Position numbers and translations under genes: made by a program
Assembly: GCA_002309255.1 (NCBI GenBank)
Contig: DBXI01000062.1
Coordinates: forward strand, 1 to 34,303
DNA: 34,303 nt
Source of the DNA: Bacteroidales bacterium UBA1216
GTDB lineage: Bacteria; Bacteroidota; Bacteroidia; Bacteroidales; Paludibacteraceae
Direction of reading: 5' to 3'
In this document: one piece after another, positions 23,390-31,573 of the stretch
Numbering within the stretch: the stretch's first letter is position 1
Layout: every line of letters begins with the position of its first letter
The notes under the pieces: model-generated
The model's database searches: none
What the model was told of the DNA's origin: nothing
Seen by the model: only the letters and a program-made list of their open reading frames with translations

Positions 23390-25651
23390 TTAAATTTCAA
23401 ATCGCAAGGTTGCACCAAGTTCGCGCGGTTTGCCGCGCTGCAGAAAGTCGTTGCCCATCGAGCGGAAGTAGAACACATTGTATGACGTGCCGGTGAGGTT
23501 GCGTGCCCAGAGTTCGAGTTGGGCGTATTTCCATTCCAGCGTCAGGTTGGCGCCGAGAAGCGCATATGGTGCCTGAACGCAGTCGTTCTGCTCGTTCCAA
23601 AAGATTTGCCCCAACACATTCACGCGTGCCGAGAGTGAGACAGACTGCAGCCACTTGCGTCCCACGCGATAACCCGCCTGCGCCAATGCGTGTGCCGTGT
23701 GCTGGGGTGCGTACGGGATGAAGTTGCCCGAGTAATCCGCCATGCCGTCGTTGAAATCGATGAACCGCGCATCGGTAAAGCCGTAGGAAGCATCCACCAG
23801 CCCTTGCCAGTCGCCCTGCTGCCAGCGGTAGTGCAGCGCCGCCTCCACGCCCCAAACACGCGAACGTGCCGCATTCGCCATCATCCGACCGGTCGTCTTG
23901 CCGTTCGGGAAGATCGTCACCTGCTGGTCAAAGCACTGGATATGAAAGGCGTCGACATCAATCTTCAGCCCATCCACCGGCGTGAAGTGTGCACCCAGTT
24001 CGAAGGTCCAGTCGCTCTCCGGCTTGTAGGAGGTGATGGCTACATCCGAGAACCGCGAGTCCGCCATGTCAAGGTGCATGCCCATGTCCGCAGCCATGTC
24101 GGTCATCACTTGGTTCTGAGTGATCGTGCTGAAGATCTGCGGATTGTAGCCGCCTGCCTTATAGCCTTTGGCGGCATAGCCGTACACCGTTCCCCATGCG
24201 CTGTCATATGACACAGCCAGTCGCGGCAACACCTGGATATAATTCGCCGACTTGGTTCCGCGTATCTCCGTATGCACTTTCTCGAAATCCGCCATAATCA
24301 TCGTGAAGCGGTAATTCAGATCAGCGGTGCTGAGGTAATCCATGCGCGTGTGCTCGTAATCAATACGTACACTGGCATTCAGGTGCCAGTTGCCGAACTG
24401 AAAATGACTCTGGTGGTAGATAGCCGCTCCGGCATTGAGCATGTCAAACGTGCTCGGGATAGGCAGCGTAGTGTTGCTGATGCAGATGGAGTCGTCAGGA
24501 AAGACCGTCTGAATACCGCGGTTGGCATTGCCGAGGATAAGTTCGTCTATACCCTCGCGCATGAACACTACCGGCGCATACATCGCATTGGCTTTCACGA
24601 AACTGCTCAAACCTAACGTCCAGTCGTACCACTCGCAGGGTTTGGGTGCGCGCAATAGTGCATCCATCGTGCCGTTGTGCTGGCACTGCGTCTGCTGAAG
24701 TGTGAAGATGTCCGCGGTGGTATAATCGTTATCCATGCGCATGTTATCGTGCATGAACTGGTAACTTGCTGCCAGATGTAGCCGCCAGCCCCCATGTGCA
24801 TAATCCGCGCGTACCGACGGCAGAACAGCCAGTCGCTCGTAACTGCCCTGACTGTTGTAATCTATCCTGCCGGTAGCCACCGATGCATACGGGAAAGCTC
24901 CCTGACGCAGCCAGTCGGCATAAACCGTTCCTGTTACGCGCCACTCGTCATTCGGCTTGCCGTCCAGCACCAGCCTGCCGCCCGCTTGTTGCCCGCCGTC
25001 AATCAGTTTGCCGGTATAATCGTTGCGGTAGAATCCGTCTGTCCGCTGATAGCGGGCTGCTATGCCCCAACCGAAGTCGGCTTTGACCGGCTGGTAAAAG
25101 GAGGCTTGCGCCTGCACGGTGTTGGCAGTAGCGTAGCTAACAAGCCCGCGAACGGAATATGTGGCCAGATCCAAAGGCAGCACCGTACGTATCTCCATCA
25201 CTCCGGCAGGCGAGTTACGCCCGTACAGACTGCCCTGCGGACCGCGCAGCAGTTCGATGCGCTTGACATCCTGCATGGCGTGGTCGTACATGTTCTTGTC
25301 CAGCAGCGGCACGCCGTCCACCACCATGCCCATGACCGGCTCGTTGATGCGGCTGCCCAGCCCGCGGATATAGATACTGCTGGTCATCGCGCTGCCGTAA
25401 TCAGGCATATACACGTTCGGCATCAGGCTGCTCACATCCTTGGGTGTCGCCGCCTGCGTCTCGTTGATTAGATGGCTGTCGATGACGCTGACCTGCATCT
25501 GCTGCTGCGTGGCAGGCCGCTCTATGCGCGAAACGGACACTTCGACATCCGGCAGAGCGACCGTGTCCGCCCAGCCTTCGGGAGAAGCCGCCTCGATACC
25601 TACCACCGAAGCCAATAGCCATCCAGTCAAGAATAGTACCTTTGCACGCAT
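23390..25651 (-). CDS. TonB-dependent outer-membrane receptor
   Basis: About 753 residues from the ATG at 25651; an ATG at 25666 is possible but would lie only about 14 bp from the -7 box. The signal peptide (VLFLTGWLLASVVGIEA) is followed by the plug domain (about 40-160): PDVEVSVSRIER near the N-terminus, SSIYIRGLGSRINEPVMG, MVVDGVPLL, then VKRIELLRGPQGSLYGRNSP, the classic end of the plug. The 22-strand barrel follows and ends GATLRFEI. There is no N-terminal carboxypeptidase-like domain, so it is not a SusC-type receptor. It imports a ligand (metal complex, siderophore, vitamin or similar) using TonB energy; the ligand cannot be read from the sequence. A lipoprotein gene follows at once. 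Confidence 0.92.
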   Translation of the reverse strand: MRAKVLFLTGWLLASVVGIEAASPEGWADTVALPDVEVSVSRIERPATQQQMQVSVIDSHLINETQAATPKDVSSLMPNVYMPDYGSAMTSSIYIRGLGSRINEPVMGMVVDGVPLLDKNMYDHAMQDVKRIELLRGPQGSLYGRNSPAGVMEIRTVLPLDLATYSVRGLVSYATANTVQAQASFYQPVKADFGWGIAARYQRTDGFYRNDYTGKLIDGGQQAGGRLVLDGKPNDEWRVTGTVYADWLRQGAFPYASVATGRIDYNSQGSYERLAVLPSVRADYAHGGWRLHLAASYQFMHDNMRMDNDYTTADIFTLQQTQCQHNGTMDALLRAPKPCEWYDWTLGLSSFVKANAMYAPVVFMREGIDELILGNANRGIQTVFPDDSICISNTTLPIPSTFDMLNAGAAIYHQSHFQFGNWHLNASVRIDYEHTRMDYLSTADLNYRFTMIMADFEKVHTEIRGTKSANYIQVLPRLAVSYDSAWGTVYGYAAKGYKAGGYNPQIFSTITQNQVMTDMAADMGMHLDMADSRFSDVAITSYKPESDWTFELGAHFTPVDGLKIDVDAFHIQCFDQQVTIFPNGKTTGRMMANAARSRVWGVEAALHYRWQQGDWQGLVDASYGFTDARFIDFNDGMADYSGNFIPYAPQHTAHALAQAGYRVGRKWLQSVSLSARVNVLGQIFWNEQNDCVQAPYALLGANLTLEWKYAQLELWARNLTGTSYNVFYFRSMGNDFLQRGKPRELGATLRFEI

Positions 25652-25680
25652 AAATTCGTTTACCATCTGGAATGCGGGTG

Positions 25681-25688
25681 CAAAGGTA
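25681..25688 (-). promoter_or_regulatory. -7 box of the TonB-receptor operon
   Basis: TACCTTTG on the - strand, 29 bp before the ATG at 25651. No TTTG lies at the usual 20-nt distance, so the -33 part is weak; an activator may be needed (inference). Confidence 0.6.
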
Positions 25689-25721
25689 CAATTTTTTTCT
25701 TAATAAAAGATTAAGATTTTC

Positions 25722-26333
25722 TTAAGATTGCTTTGCATCCCCAAAAATAGGGATGCGAAGCTCGTTGATTGTACTGTTAATAGCCAATGTTAGAGAGAAA
25801 TAATTAAGACTTAAATGCGAGGTAACACGTATTGTGCCTGGTTTTGCAGAAGGAAGCAAGGCTGCTAAAATGCCGTCTAACATTGCGCGCAAGTCGTTCG
25901 GTGACATGGTAATCTCACTGACAAATGGATCAAGCTGCAGTTGTGCCACCAGACCTTTGTGCTCAAACTCATCACGATGGCTATGAAGCCATTCTGTAAT
26001 GAAAGGTTGTATTGTCAGGCTATACGGTTTGGCATCTGCTTCGGTATGCAGGATCAAACCTGCCCCACGGATGGTTTCGATAGGCCGGTGACGTGTGCCG
26101 CCTAACTTACGGCGCAAGGCATTGAGATGGACATCAATCGTACCGGTGTCGTACTGAAAACGCTGTCCCCACACCTTGTCTATTATTTCCATGCGCATGC
26201 ACAGACGATTAGGATGTCGCATCAGGTAAGCCAGCAACCCGAACTCCAACGGAGTCAGGTTGACAGCCTTACCGTCTCGCAATACGCTATGCGCATCGGT
26301 GTCTAACTCTATGTTGCCTGTTTTGTAATACAA
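25722..26333 (-). CDS. OmpR-type winged-helix protein fused to a degenerate histidine-kinase-like domain
   Basis: 203 residues. Residues 1-95 form an OmpR/PhoB DNA-binding domain: VLRDGKAVNLTPLEFGLLAY, EIIDKVWGQRF, then TIDVHLNALRRKLGG and IETIRGAGLIL. There is no receiver domain in front; only 26 bp separate it from the previous gene. The second half is odd: ITEWLHSHRDEFEHKGLVAQ, ITMSPNDLRAMLDGILAALL, PSAKPGTIRVTSHLS has the spacing of a kinase dimerisation helix and N-box (D..L..ml.nLL.NA), but the N-box Asn and the phospho-His environment are lost, and no G-boxes follow. This relation is inferred from pattern. The start is a TTG at 26333; no ATG suits better. Last gene of the peroxidase operon. 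Confidence 0.7.
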   Translation of the reverse strand: MYYKTGNIELDTDAHSVLRDGKAVNLTPLEFGLLAYLMRHPNRLCMRMEIIDKVWGQRFQYDTGTIDVHLNALRRKLGGTRHRPIETIRGAGLILHTEADAKPYSLTIQPFITEWLHSHRDEFEHKGLVAQLQLDPFVSEITMSPNDLRAMLDGILAALLPSAKPGTIRVTSHLSLNYFSLTLAINSTINELRIPIFGDAKQS

Positions 26334-26359
26334 AATCTTTGCTTGTTCAAGAGATGTTT

Positions 26360-27142
26360 TTATCCCATCACGACATCCAATGCCATCATCAGCACAAATC
26401 CGATAGCGAAACCGATGGTGGAGAGGTTGGAGTGCGTGCCGGAGGAGGCTTCGGGGATGAGTTCTTCCACTACCACGTACAGCATTGCACCTGCTGCGAA
26501 AGCTAGCAAATAGGGCATGGTCGGCAGGAAGAGCGATGCTAACAGGATGATCAACAGACCGCCTACAGGCTCCACCACACCGCTGAGCGAACCGATGAGG
26601 AAGGCTTTCCTACGGCTGTTGCCGGCTGCCCGCATAGGCATGGAGATGATGGCTCCTTCGGGAATGTTCTGGATTGCTATTCCGATGGACATCGCCAGTG
26701 CACCCATGAGCGATATATCCGCGTGGCCTTCGTTGGCACCTGCAAAGACGACGCCGACCGCCATTCCTTCTGGTAAGTTGTGGATGGTGACCGCCAAAGC
26801 CAGCATCGCCGTGCGGGAGAGACGACTACGCAGACCTTCGGGTTTGTTGCTGCCCACATGCAAGTGAGGCGTCAACTCATCGATGAGCAACAGAAAACCG
26901 ATACCTAACAAAAAGCCCACGGCTGCCGGCACCACTTGCATGGCTCCTTCACCGTGAGACATATCTATTGCCGGAATAAGCAGCGACCAGACGGATGCTG
27001 CCACCATCACGCCTGACGCAAAACCAAGCAAGGCTTTCTGCAGACGGTCGGGCATCTCGCGTTTCATAAAGAACACGAACGACGCGCCGAGCATCGTGCC
27101 CAGCAGCGGAATCAGCAAACCGATTAGGATAGCGGTGGTCAT
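26360..27142 (-). CDS. ZIP-family divalent metal transporter
   Basis: 260 residues, eight predicted membrane segments. ZIP proteins carry Zn2+, Fe2+ or Mn2+ into the cytoplasm. The metal-site motifs are both present: VTIHNLPEGMAVG (TM4) and IAIQNIPEGAIIS (TM5), with VEPVGG in TM6 and VEELIPE in TM7. The loop between TM3 and TM4 contains ELTPHLHVG. The length fits the ZupT/GufA-like bacterial branch. It follows the GT4 gene by 9 bp in an operon with peroxidase and ferritin-like genes, so uptake of iron, manganese or zinc under oxidative stress is plausible but not shown. Confidence 0.9.
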   Translation of the reverse strand: MTTAILIGLLIPLLGTMLGASFVFFMKREMPDRLQKALLGFASGVMVAASVWSLLIPAIDMSHGEGAMQVVPAAVGFLLGIGFLLLIDELTPHLHVGSNKPEGLRSRLSRTAMLALAVTIHNLPEGMAVGVVFAGANEGHADISLMGALAMSIGIAIQNIPEGAIISMPMRAAGNSRRKAFLIGSLSGVVEPVGGLLIILLASLFLPTMPYLLAFAAGAMLYVVVEELIPEASSGTHSNLSTIGFAIGFVLMMALDVVMG

Positions 27143-27151
27143 GGATGATTA

Positions 27152-28282
27152 TTATTTGTTGTTTTGCTCGTCTATCGCTTCGCGGAACATGGCTTCGCAT
27201 TGACGAACAGACTCGTTGATATTATAGTGTTTGGCAAATTCGGCGTATTCGTGCTCCATTCGTGCTTTCTCATCGGGATGGTCGAGCCACCAGTCGATGG
27301 CACGTGCCAGGTCTTTCGGCCATCCGGGCACAAAGAGCGAGCGTCCGTCCAGCGCAAACTGCGGCGTAGCACTCACTTCACTATTGGCGATAACAGGCAC
27401 CAAACCTGTAGCGAATGCCTCGATACAACTGATCGCCTCACTCTCCATATCGGAGGCATGGACATACAAGTCCGCCTGCGCCAAGAGATGAATGAGTTCG
27501 GGTTTCGAAAGGAATACGAACTGTGGCGGGTTCGGCAGTTTCTTGCCCAACTTGACATATTCGCGGTACTTTGGTCCTTTGCCTGCAAAGACTAGTTGTA
27601 TGCGATCGGCATACTTGCTGAGAGGCACGGCCTTGATGATGATATCCTGTCGCTTCTCTTCGGACAGACGCCCCACCATGACGATAACAATCTTGCCTTC
27701 GTACTGCGGGTCTTTCGGATGTTTTGTATAAACGAACGATGGGTCAATACCGTTGCTGATAACATGAATCTTCGCTTTATAGCCACGCTTGATGAGCTCG
27801 TCCGCCATGAATTGCGAGGGGACGTGGATGTGGCTAAAATGCTGATAGAGTAGGAAATTGAATGTGTCGTAGAAGCGGTTGTTAATCCATTCCGCTTTAC
27901 CTAGACCGACTGAGGATGTGATGTTCTCCGGCTGAATATGGAAGGCGGCTGTGGATGGTTTGTGCATCCGGTCCGCCACCAGTTTGGTAGTGGCCTCCAG
28001 AGCAAACGGCATCATACAATGTATCACGTCCGCCCATGCTACCGCTTTGCGGATAATTTCCAAATCCACTTGAGCGAACTGGAAGCCGTGAGAGTGAATC
28101 AAATCGTTGAAAACAGGCACTTTGAATTCCTTGAGCGCAAACTTGTCGGGCGCAGGTTTGCCGGTGGTCAGAATCTTTACTTCGTTGCCGTGTTCGCGCA
28201 ATACAGCAGCGAAACGCTGCGCAGAAATGGACGTACCATTATTGGTGGTATCGTAGGTGTCAATGACTAACAGTATTTTCAT
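27152..28282 (-). CDS. GT4-family glycosyltransferase
   Basis: 376 residues from the ATG at 28282, which overlaps the stop codon of the flavodoxin gene (ATGA); a TTG two codons earlier is less likely. GT-B fold: N-terminal LLVIDTYDTTNNGTSISAQR (acceptor side, with the G-T-S loop), middle VPSQFMADELIKRGY and VISNGIDPSFV, then the donor domain IVMVGRLSEEKRQDIIIKAV and the E-x7-E motif in SDMESEAISCIEAFATGLVP. The overall form is close to diacylglycerol glucosyltransferases, making a membrane glycolipid a reasonable but unproved product. Neighbours are flavodoxin and a ZIP transporter. Confidence 0.88.
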   Translation of the reverse strand: MKILLVIDTYDTTNNGTSISAQRFAAVLREHGNEVKILTTGKPAPDKFALKEFKVPVFNDLIHSHGFQFAQVDLEIIRKAVAWADVIHCMMPFALEATTKLVADRMHKPSTAAFHIQPENITSSVGLGKAEWINNRFYDTFNFLLYQHFSHIHVPSQFMADELIKRGYKAKIHVISNGIDPSFVYTKHPKDPQYEGKIVIVMVGRLSEEKRQDIIIKAVPLSKYADRIQLVFAGKGPKYREYVKLGKKLPNPPQFVFLSKPELIHLLAQADLYVHASDMESEAISCIEAFATGLVPVIANSEVSATPQFALDGRSLFVPGWPKDLARAIDWWLDHPDEKARMEHEYAEFAKHYNINESVRQCEAMFREAIDEQNNK

Positions 28283-28689
28283 AGACAAATTGTCTTTGTA
28301 AATTCTCGGAGGTCTTGCAGGTCGTTGGCGTCAGGATGACCGCTATGAACGGGCCCCATCGCGCCGCGGCAGGTGAAAGACTCTGCGGCTACGTTGAAGC
28401 CGAACTCCTCGAAGATCGTACGCATCTGCGGAACAGGCGATTTGATGAGGGCAGACGATCCGAACAGAACGACTTTCTTGACCTTCTTGGGATCAAGCGA
28501 ACGCGCGAACTCCTTGATGCGACCGTTCACTGTGCCGAGGAACACACCTGCGCCGATAAAGAGGATATCCACCTCTCCGGTGAGGGGTGTATCCACACTC
28601 GCAGGCTTCACGCCTGCCACTTCGCCGACCACCTCAGCCATCTTTGCCGAGTGACCGAACTTGCTGTAATATCTGATTGCTGTTTTCAT
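28279..28689 (-). CDS. Short-chain flavodoxin
   Basis: 136 residues from the ATG at 28689; a longer upstream frame is ruled out because it runs through the radical SAM gene and lacks family similarity. Flavodoxins carry electrons with bound FMN. The N-terminal YYSKFGHSAKMAEVV holds the position of the phosphate-binding S/T-x-T-G-x-T loop in a variant form. DILFIGAGVFLGTVNGRIKE and KVVLFGSSAL are the second and third flavin-contacting strands. FTCRGAMGPVHSGHPDAND is near the C-terminus. It sits directly downstream of a radical SAM/SPASM gene, and flavodoxin is a usual electron donor for such enzymes, so a functional pair is likely (inference). Confidence 0.85.
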   Translation of the reverse strand: MKTAIRYYSKFGHSAKMAEVVGEVAGVKPASVDTPLTGEVDILFIGAGVFLGTVNGRIKEFARSLDPKKVKKVVLFGSSALIKSPVPQMRTIFEEFGFNVAAESFTCRGAMGPVHSGHPDANDLQDLREFTKTICL

Positions 28690-28692
28690 AAA

Positions 28693-28730
28693 GGGGGTTA
28701 GTGGATTAGAGATTAGTGGATTAGGGGTTA
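28693..28730 (-). repeat. Short repeat tract before the flavodoxin gene
   Basis: On the - strand taacccctaatccactaatc then tctaatccactaacccc: alternating 7-8 nt units ccctaat, ccactaat, ctctaat, ccactaac. The tract begins at the radical SAM stop codon and ends 3 bp before the ATG at 28689. Confidence 0.8.
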
Positions 28731-29813
28731 TTTTAGCATATCTTCTACTTCCGTCCGGTGCTCCCAGAGGGCGCAGCCGCCGGAGTGTTCGCCGCCGACG
28801 AGGTGTACGGCACGCAGTTTCTTGAACAGCGGCGACTGCAGCGCACCTTTCAAGCCGAGCGTGAGCACGTTGCTGTCGCTGTAGGGCGAGAACGGACAGG
28901 GTTCGGCATTGCCGTCCGGTGCGATATGGAAGAACCCGCGACCACCAGCCAGACAACCGCCCATGTGCTTCTCGTCGCCCGGGAAAGAGATAATAATGAT
29001 ATCCGTATATCGCTCACGCTGATGCGCCTGCACGGATTCCATCATCTCGAGGTCGTTCTCGCCGAAAGCGAGGTGTTCGGTGCCCGGTTCGGTAGGCACA
29101 TATTCGACGTAGATAATCAGTTTGCAACCTAGTTCGCGCAAGTGGTCCACGTACTCATCTGAGGTGACGAGTGCAAAGTTTTCGGTGGTAACGGTGATGC
29201 TGACGCCGAAGAACAAGTCCTCTTTGTGCAGTTCCTCCACCGATTGCATCGCACGCTTGTAGATACCTTTGCCACGGCGCGTGTCTGTGCCATGCTCTGC
29301 GCCTTCGATACTGATGACCGGGATCATGTTCAAGTGCTCCTTGAGGAAGGCGATATAACTCGGACCTATGAGTGTGCCGTTGGTAAAGATGGGAAAGATC
29401 ATATCCTCCACCTTCGCCACTTCTTCGAGTATATCCTTGCGCATCATCGGTTCTCCGCCTGCGAGCAGCGCAAAGTTGATGCCCAGCGACGAAGCCTCGG
29501 TGAAGACAGTACGCCACTGTTCGGGCGTAAGCGTCGGACGAGTGCTCTTGCCGGGATTGTCGGCTATACCGTTGGCACGTGCGTAACAGCCCTTGCAGGA
29601 CAGATTGCACTCGGTGGAAATACTGCAGATGAGGAACGGCGGCACCTCGACGCCTGCTTCCTCCGCCACCTGCTGACGGCGTTTCTCAGATTGGAGGAAC
29701 GTCTTCTGCAGGCGGAAGACGGTTTTCGCCTCACGCGGATTGCTCAGCACGTTGCGGTAGGCTTTCGCCATGATACGACGGATGGCGTCGCTCATGTATC
29801 GCTGTAAATCCAT
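28728..29813 (-). CDS. Radical SAM/SPASM-like protein
   Basis: 361 residues. After a helical N-terminus (about 1-58) comes the radical SAM motif STECNLSCKGCYARANG (Cys69, Cys73, Cys76). The SAM-binding GGEP motif is in FALLAGGEPMMRKDILEEV, followed by IFPIFTNGTLIG and VISIEGAEHGTDTRRGKGIY. The C-terminal region carries further cysteines, CLAGGRGFFHIAPDGNAEPC PFSPYSD and later GGCALW, resembling a reduced SPASM/twitch domain that binds an auxiliary Fe-S cluster. Relatives modify peptides or proteins or mature enzymes; no small precursor peptide is obvious nearby. It starts 5 bp after a MarR gene and is followed by flavodoxin. In an operon with peroxidase and ferritin-like genes it may be part of a redox response. 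Confidence 0.88.
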   Translation of the reverse strand: MDLQRYMSDAIRRIMAKAYRNVLSNPREAKTVFRLQKTFLQSEKRRQQVAEEAGVEVPPFLICSISTECNLSCKGCYARANGIADNPGKSTRPTLTPEQWRTVFTEASSLGINFALLAGGEPMMRKDILEEVAKVEDMIFPIFTNGTLIGPSYIAFLKEHLNMIPVISIEGAEHGTDTRRGKGIYKRAMQSVEELHKEDLFFGVSITVTTENFALVTSDEYVDHLRELGCKLIIYVEYVPTEPGTEHLAFGENDLEMMESVQAHQRERYTDIIIISFPGDEKHMGGCLAGGRGFFHIAPDGNAEPCPFSPYSDSNVLTLGLKGALQSPLFKKLRAVHLVGGEHSGGCALWEHRTEVEDMLK

Positions 29814-29818
29814 TGTCG

Positions 29819-30271
29819 TTAGTCGTTGGCAGTTGGACGTGCCAGGCCTTCGATAAGTTGGTCAAGGGCAGGAATGGACGCGATGAGACAATTGATGTCT
29901 TCCATCTTATCAGAGAGTTTTTGGGCTAAGCAGCCTGGGATCTCTTTGGCACGTTCTTCGAGGGCCTTGCCTTGTGGGGTTAAAGATACGATGCGCTGGC
30001 GAGTATCCTCTTTGCCACGTTTGCGGGTAATCAGACCTTGCTTTTCCATGCGTTGCAGCAGCGGCGTAACGGTGTTCGTCTCCAAGTGCAGCAGGTGCGC
30101 TATATCGTTCACCGGCTGATGGTCTTTCTCCCACAGCACCAGTAGCACCAAGTACTGCGGGTACGTGATGCCTAACGGCTCAAAATACGGATAATATGCC
30201 TGCATAACCAACCGTGCTGCCGTATAGAGACGGAAGCACAGTTGATTATCCAGTTTCAGTTGCTCGTGCAT
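29819..30271 (-). CDS. MarR-family transcriptional regulator (OhrR-like)
   Basis: 150 residues from the ATG at 30271; the frame extends upstream but the family begins at LKLDNQLCFRLYTAARLV. That N-terminal Cys (about residue 11) is at the place of the peroxide-sensing Cys of OhrR regulators. The winged helix follows: GITYPQYLVLLVLWEKDHQP, VNDIAHLLHLETNTVTPLLQ, then RMEKQGLITRKRGKEDTRQR with the wing DTRQR. OhrR-type proteins repress peroxide-defence genes until the Cys is oxidised. With glutathione peroxidase two genes upstream of it, autoregulation of this operon by organic peroxide is a natural hypothesis. It begins 4 bp after the small wHTH gene. Confidence 0.9.
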   Translation of the reverse strand: MHEQLKLDNQLCFRLYTAARLVMQAYYPYFEPLGITYPQYLVLLVLWEKDHQPVNDIAHLLHLETNTVTPLLQRMEKQGLITRKRGKEDTRQRIVSLTPQGKALEERAKEIPGCLAQKLSDKMEDINCLIASIPALDQLIEGLARPTAND

Positions 30272-30275
30272 ATAC

Positions 30276-30452
30276 TTATGCGGGTTGCCATTTGCAGCGG
30301 ACAGGAGAAACAATGGCACCATCTTTCTTGAGGTCAGCAAATGCTTTGTCCACTACCTTACGATCCAAGCCTGTCATTTCGGCAATCTTACCGGCGTTCA
30401 CGGGTGCGCCTGCTTCGCGCATCGCGTTCAATACTTGTTCTTTTGCTTCCAT
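30276..30452 (-). CDS. 58-residue winged-helix DNA-binding protein
   Basis: Start at the ATG at 30452, directly behind a repeat tract that itself contains several in-frame ATGs; upstream starts would only add repeat-encoded MVNDKMVNDF. The whole chain is one small HTH: EAKEQVLNAMREAGAPVNAG, KIAEMTGLDRKVVDKAFADL and KKDGAIVSPVRCKW, similar in plan to FeoC-like or archaeal HTH proteins. It has one Cys only, so there is no FeoC Fe-S motif. It may modulate the neighbouring MarR regulator or the operon. The spacing of 4 bp to MarR suggests coupled translation. Confidence 0.75.
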   Translation of the reverse strand: MEAKEQVLNAMREAGAPVNAGKIAEMTGLDRKVVDKAFADLKKDGAIVSPVRCKWQPA

Positions 30453-30489
30453 AAAATCATTTACCATTTTGTCATTTACCATTTACCAT
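30453..30489 (-). repeat. Short repeat tract abutting the small wHTH gene
   Basis: On the - strand the units are atggtaa, atggtaa, atgacaaa, atggtaa, atgatttt, then the ATG start. The 37-bp tract fills the gap to the ferritin-like gene and gives three or more in-frame or alternative ATGs, making the true start ambiguous. It uses the same unit as the tract at 19405. Confidence 0.85.
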
Positions 30490-30493
30490 GTTA

Positions 30494-30955
30494 TTACATC
30501 ATGGCGATGAGGAAGTTCTCGTAGCCGAGTTTCTCGATGAGATAGAGGTATTGCTTCTCCCAATTCATGTGAGCCTCCTCGCCGTCGATCCACTTCTGGA
30601 TGAGTTTCTGGGTGGTGTAGTCACCTTCGAATGCCTGCAGCAGCTGGTTCATCTCCTCAATGGCATTGGGCTGGAAGTCAGCCTCGATCTGCTGTTTCGG
30701 GTCGTCAAAGAACGGGAACTCGATGGTCTTCAAGGCCTCTTGGAGGTCTGCGGGCTTGCAGCCGAGTTCTACCAGGCGGTTCAGCACTTCCTCTGCCTCA
30801 TCCCACTCTTCCTCAGCTTCCTCTTTCCACTTGTCGGCGAGCTTGTTCCAGCCGTTCAGACGATCGTACGCCGAAAAGGCGAAATGTTGCTTACTGTTTC
30901 CAAACCAAGTTGCGCCAGCAAATGCCAGGGCTTTCAATGCTTCTTCACGTGTCAT
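30494..30955 (-). CDS. Ferritin-like/four-helix protein
   Basis: 153 residues, highly helical and acidic. Seen: FGNSKQHFAFSAYDRLNGWN, KLADKWKEEAEEEWDEAEEV and the late DGEEAHMNWEKQYLYLIEKL, where E-x2-H-x3-E-type spacing suits a diiron helix pair; QKWIDGEEAHMNWEK in particular resembles the second half of a ferritin or bacterioferritin site. The middle FFDDPKQQIEADFQPNAIEE is less typical. I take it as a ferritin-like iron-binding or iron-storage protein, although a more divergent role is possible. It lies 23 bp after glutathione peroxidase in the same operon, which supports a link to iron and oxidant handling. Confidence 0.7.
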   Translation of the reverse strand: MTREEALKALAFAGATWFGNSKQHFAFSAYDRLNGWNKLADKWKEEAEEEWDEAEEVLNRLVELGCKPADLQEALKTIEFPFFDDPKQQIEADFQPNAIEEMNQLLQAFEGDYTTQKLIQKWIDGEEAHMNWEKQYLYLIEKLGYENFLIAMM

Positions 30956-30978
30956 AATTGTATAAATTTAAGAGGTTA

Positions 30979-31518
30979 TTATAAAAGTTTGATGATTTCT
31001 TGTTCAAAATCTTTCGGTTCGGCAGTTGGAGCAAAACGACCAACTACTTTGCCTTCTTTATTGATGAGGAACTTGGTGAAGTTCCACTGGATGTCCCTCT
31101 CGCTCTTCGCACTGTCGCTGATCTTCCTGAAGAGCGCTTTTGCGGCCTTGGCTTTCAGACCTTTGTACTCCTCCGCGGGCGCCTGTTCCTTGAGATAAAC
31201 GAAAATTGGATCTGCATTCTCTCCGTTCACATCAATCTTCTTCATGATCTGGAAGGTCACGCCGTAGTTCAGTTGGCAGAACTCTTCTATCTGACCATCC
31301 GAACCCGGGTCTTGCTCCTTGAACTGGTTGCATGGGAAGCCGATGATAACCAGTCCTTGGTTTTTATACTTTTGGTTCAGTTCTTCCAAACCTTTGAACT
31401 GCGGAGTAAGTCCGCACTTGCTTGCTGTGTTGACTATCAGCAGCACTTTGCCTTCGAACTGTGCAAAATCCAGTTCCTTGCCACGGCTCGTCAAAGCCTT
31501 AAAATCGTAAATCTTCAT
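30979..31518 (-). CDS. Glutathione peroxidase-family thiol peroxidase
   Basis: 179 residues. Peroxidatic Cys35 lies in NTASKCGLTPQ, the second Cys63 in GFPCNQFKEQDPGSD, and the Trp-Asn pair of the catalytic tetrad in IQWNFTKFLINKEGKVVGRF. Bacterial members with Cys instead of selenocysteine usually take electrons from thioredoxin rather than glutathione. It reduces hydrogen or lipid peroxides in the cytoplasm. First gene of the long operon down to 25722; an exact promoter lies 56 bp upstream of its ATG at 31518. No selenocysteine TGA is present. Confidence 0.95.
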   Translation of the reverse strand: MKIYDFKALTSRGKELDFAQFEGKVLLIVNTASKCGLTPQFKGLEELNQKYKNQGLVIIGFPCNQFKEQDPGSDGQIEEFCQLNYGVTFQIMKKIDVNGENADPIFVYLKEQAPAEEYKGLKAKAAKALFRKISDSAKSERDIQWNFTKFLINKEGKVVGRFAPTAEPKDFEQEIIKLL

Positions 31519-31573
31519 ATTCTCTTGTGTTAAAATTTCTCAGTTTGCCGAACGCTTTATGTCGTTCACGATG

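Noticed and set aside
23690..24211. + strand frame opposite the TonB-dependent receptor
   Set aside because: No domain; the receptor frame is intact throughout with plug and barrel features.
28690..28956. Longer version of the flavodoxin gene starting at 28956
   Set aside because: The extra N-terminus runs through the end of the radical SAM gene in another frame and then through the repeat tract; the flavodoxin fold starts at the ATG at 28689.
29155..29610. Second - strand frame inside the radical SAM gene
   Set aside because: Out-of-frame shadow, Arg/His/Tyr-rich and lacking motifs.
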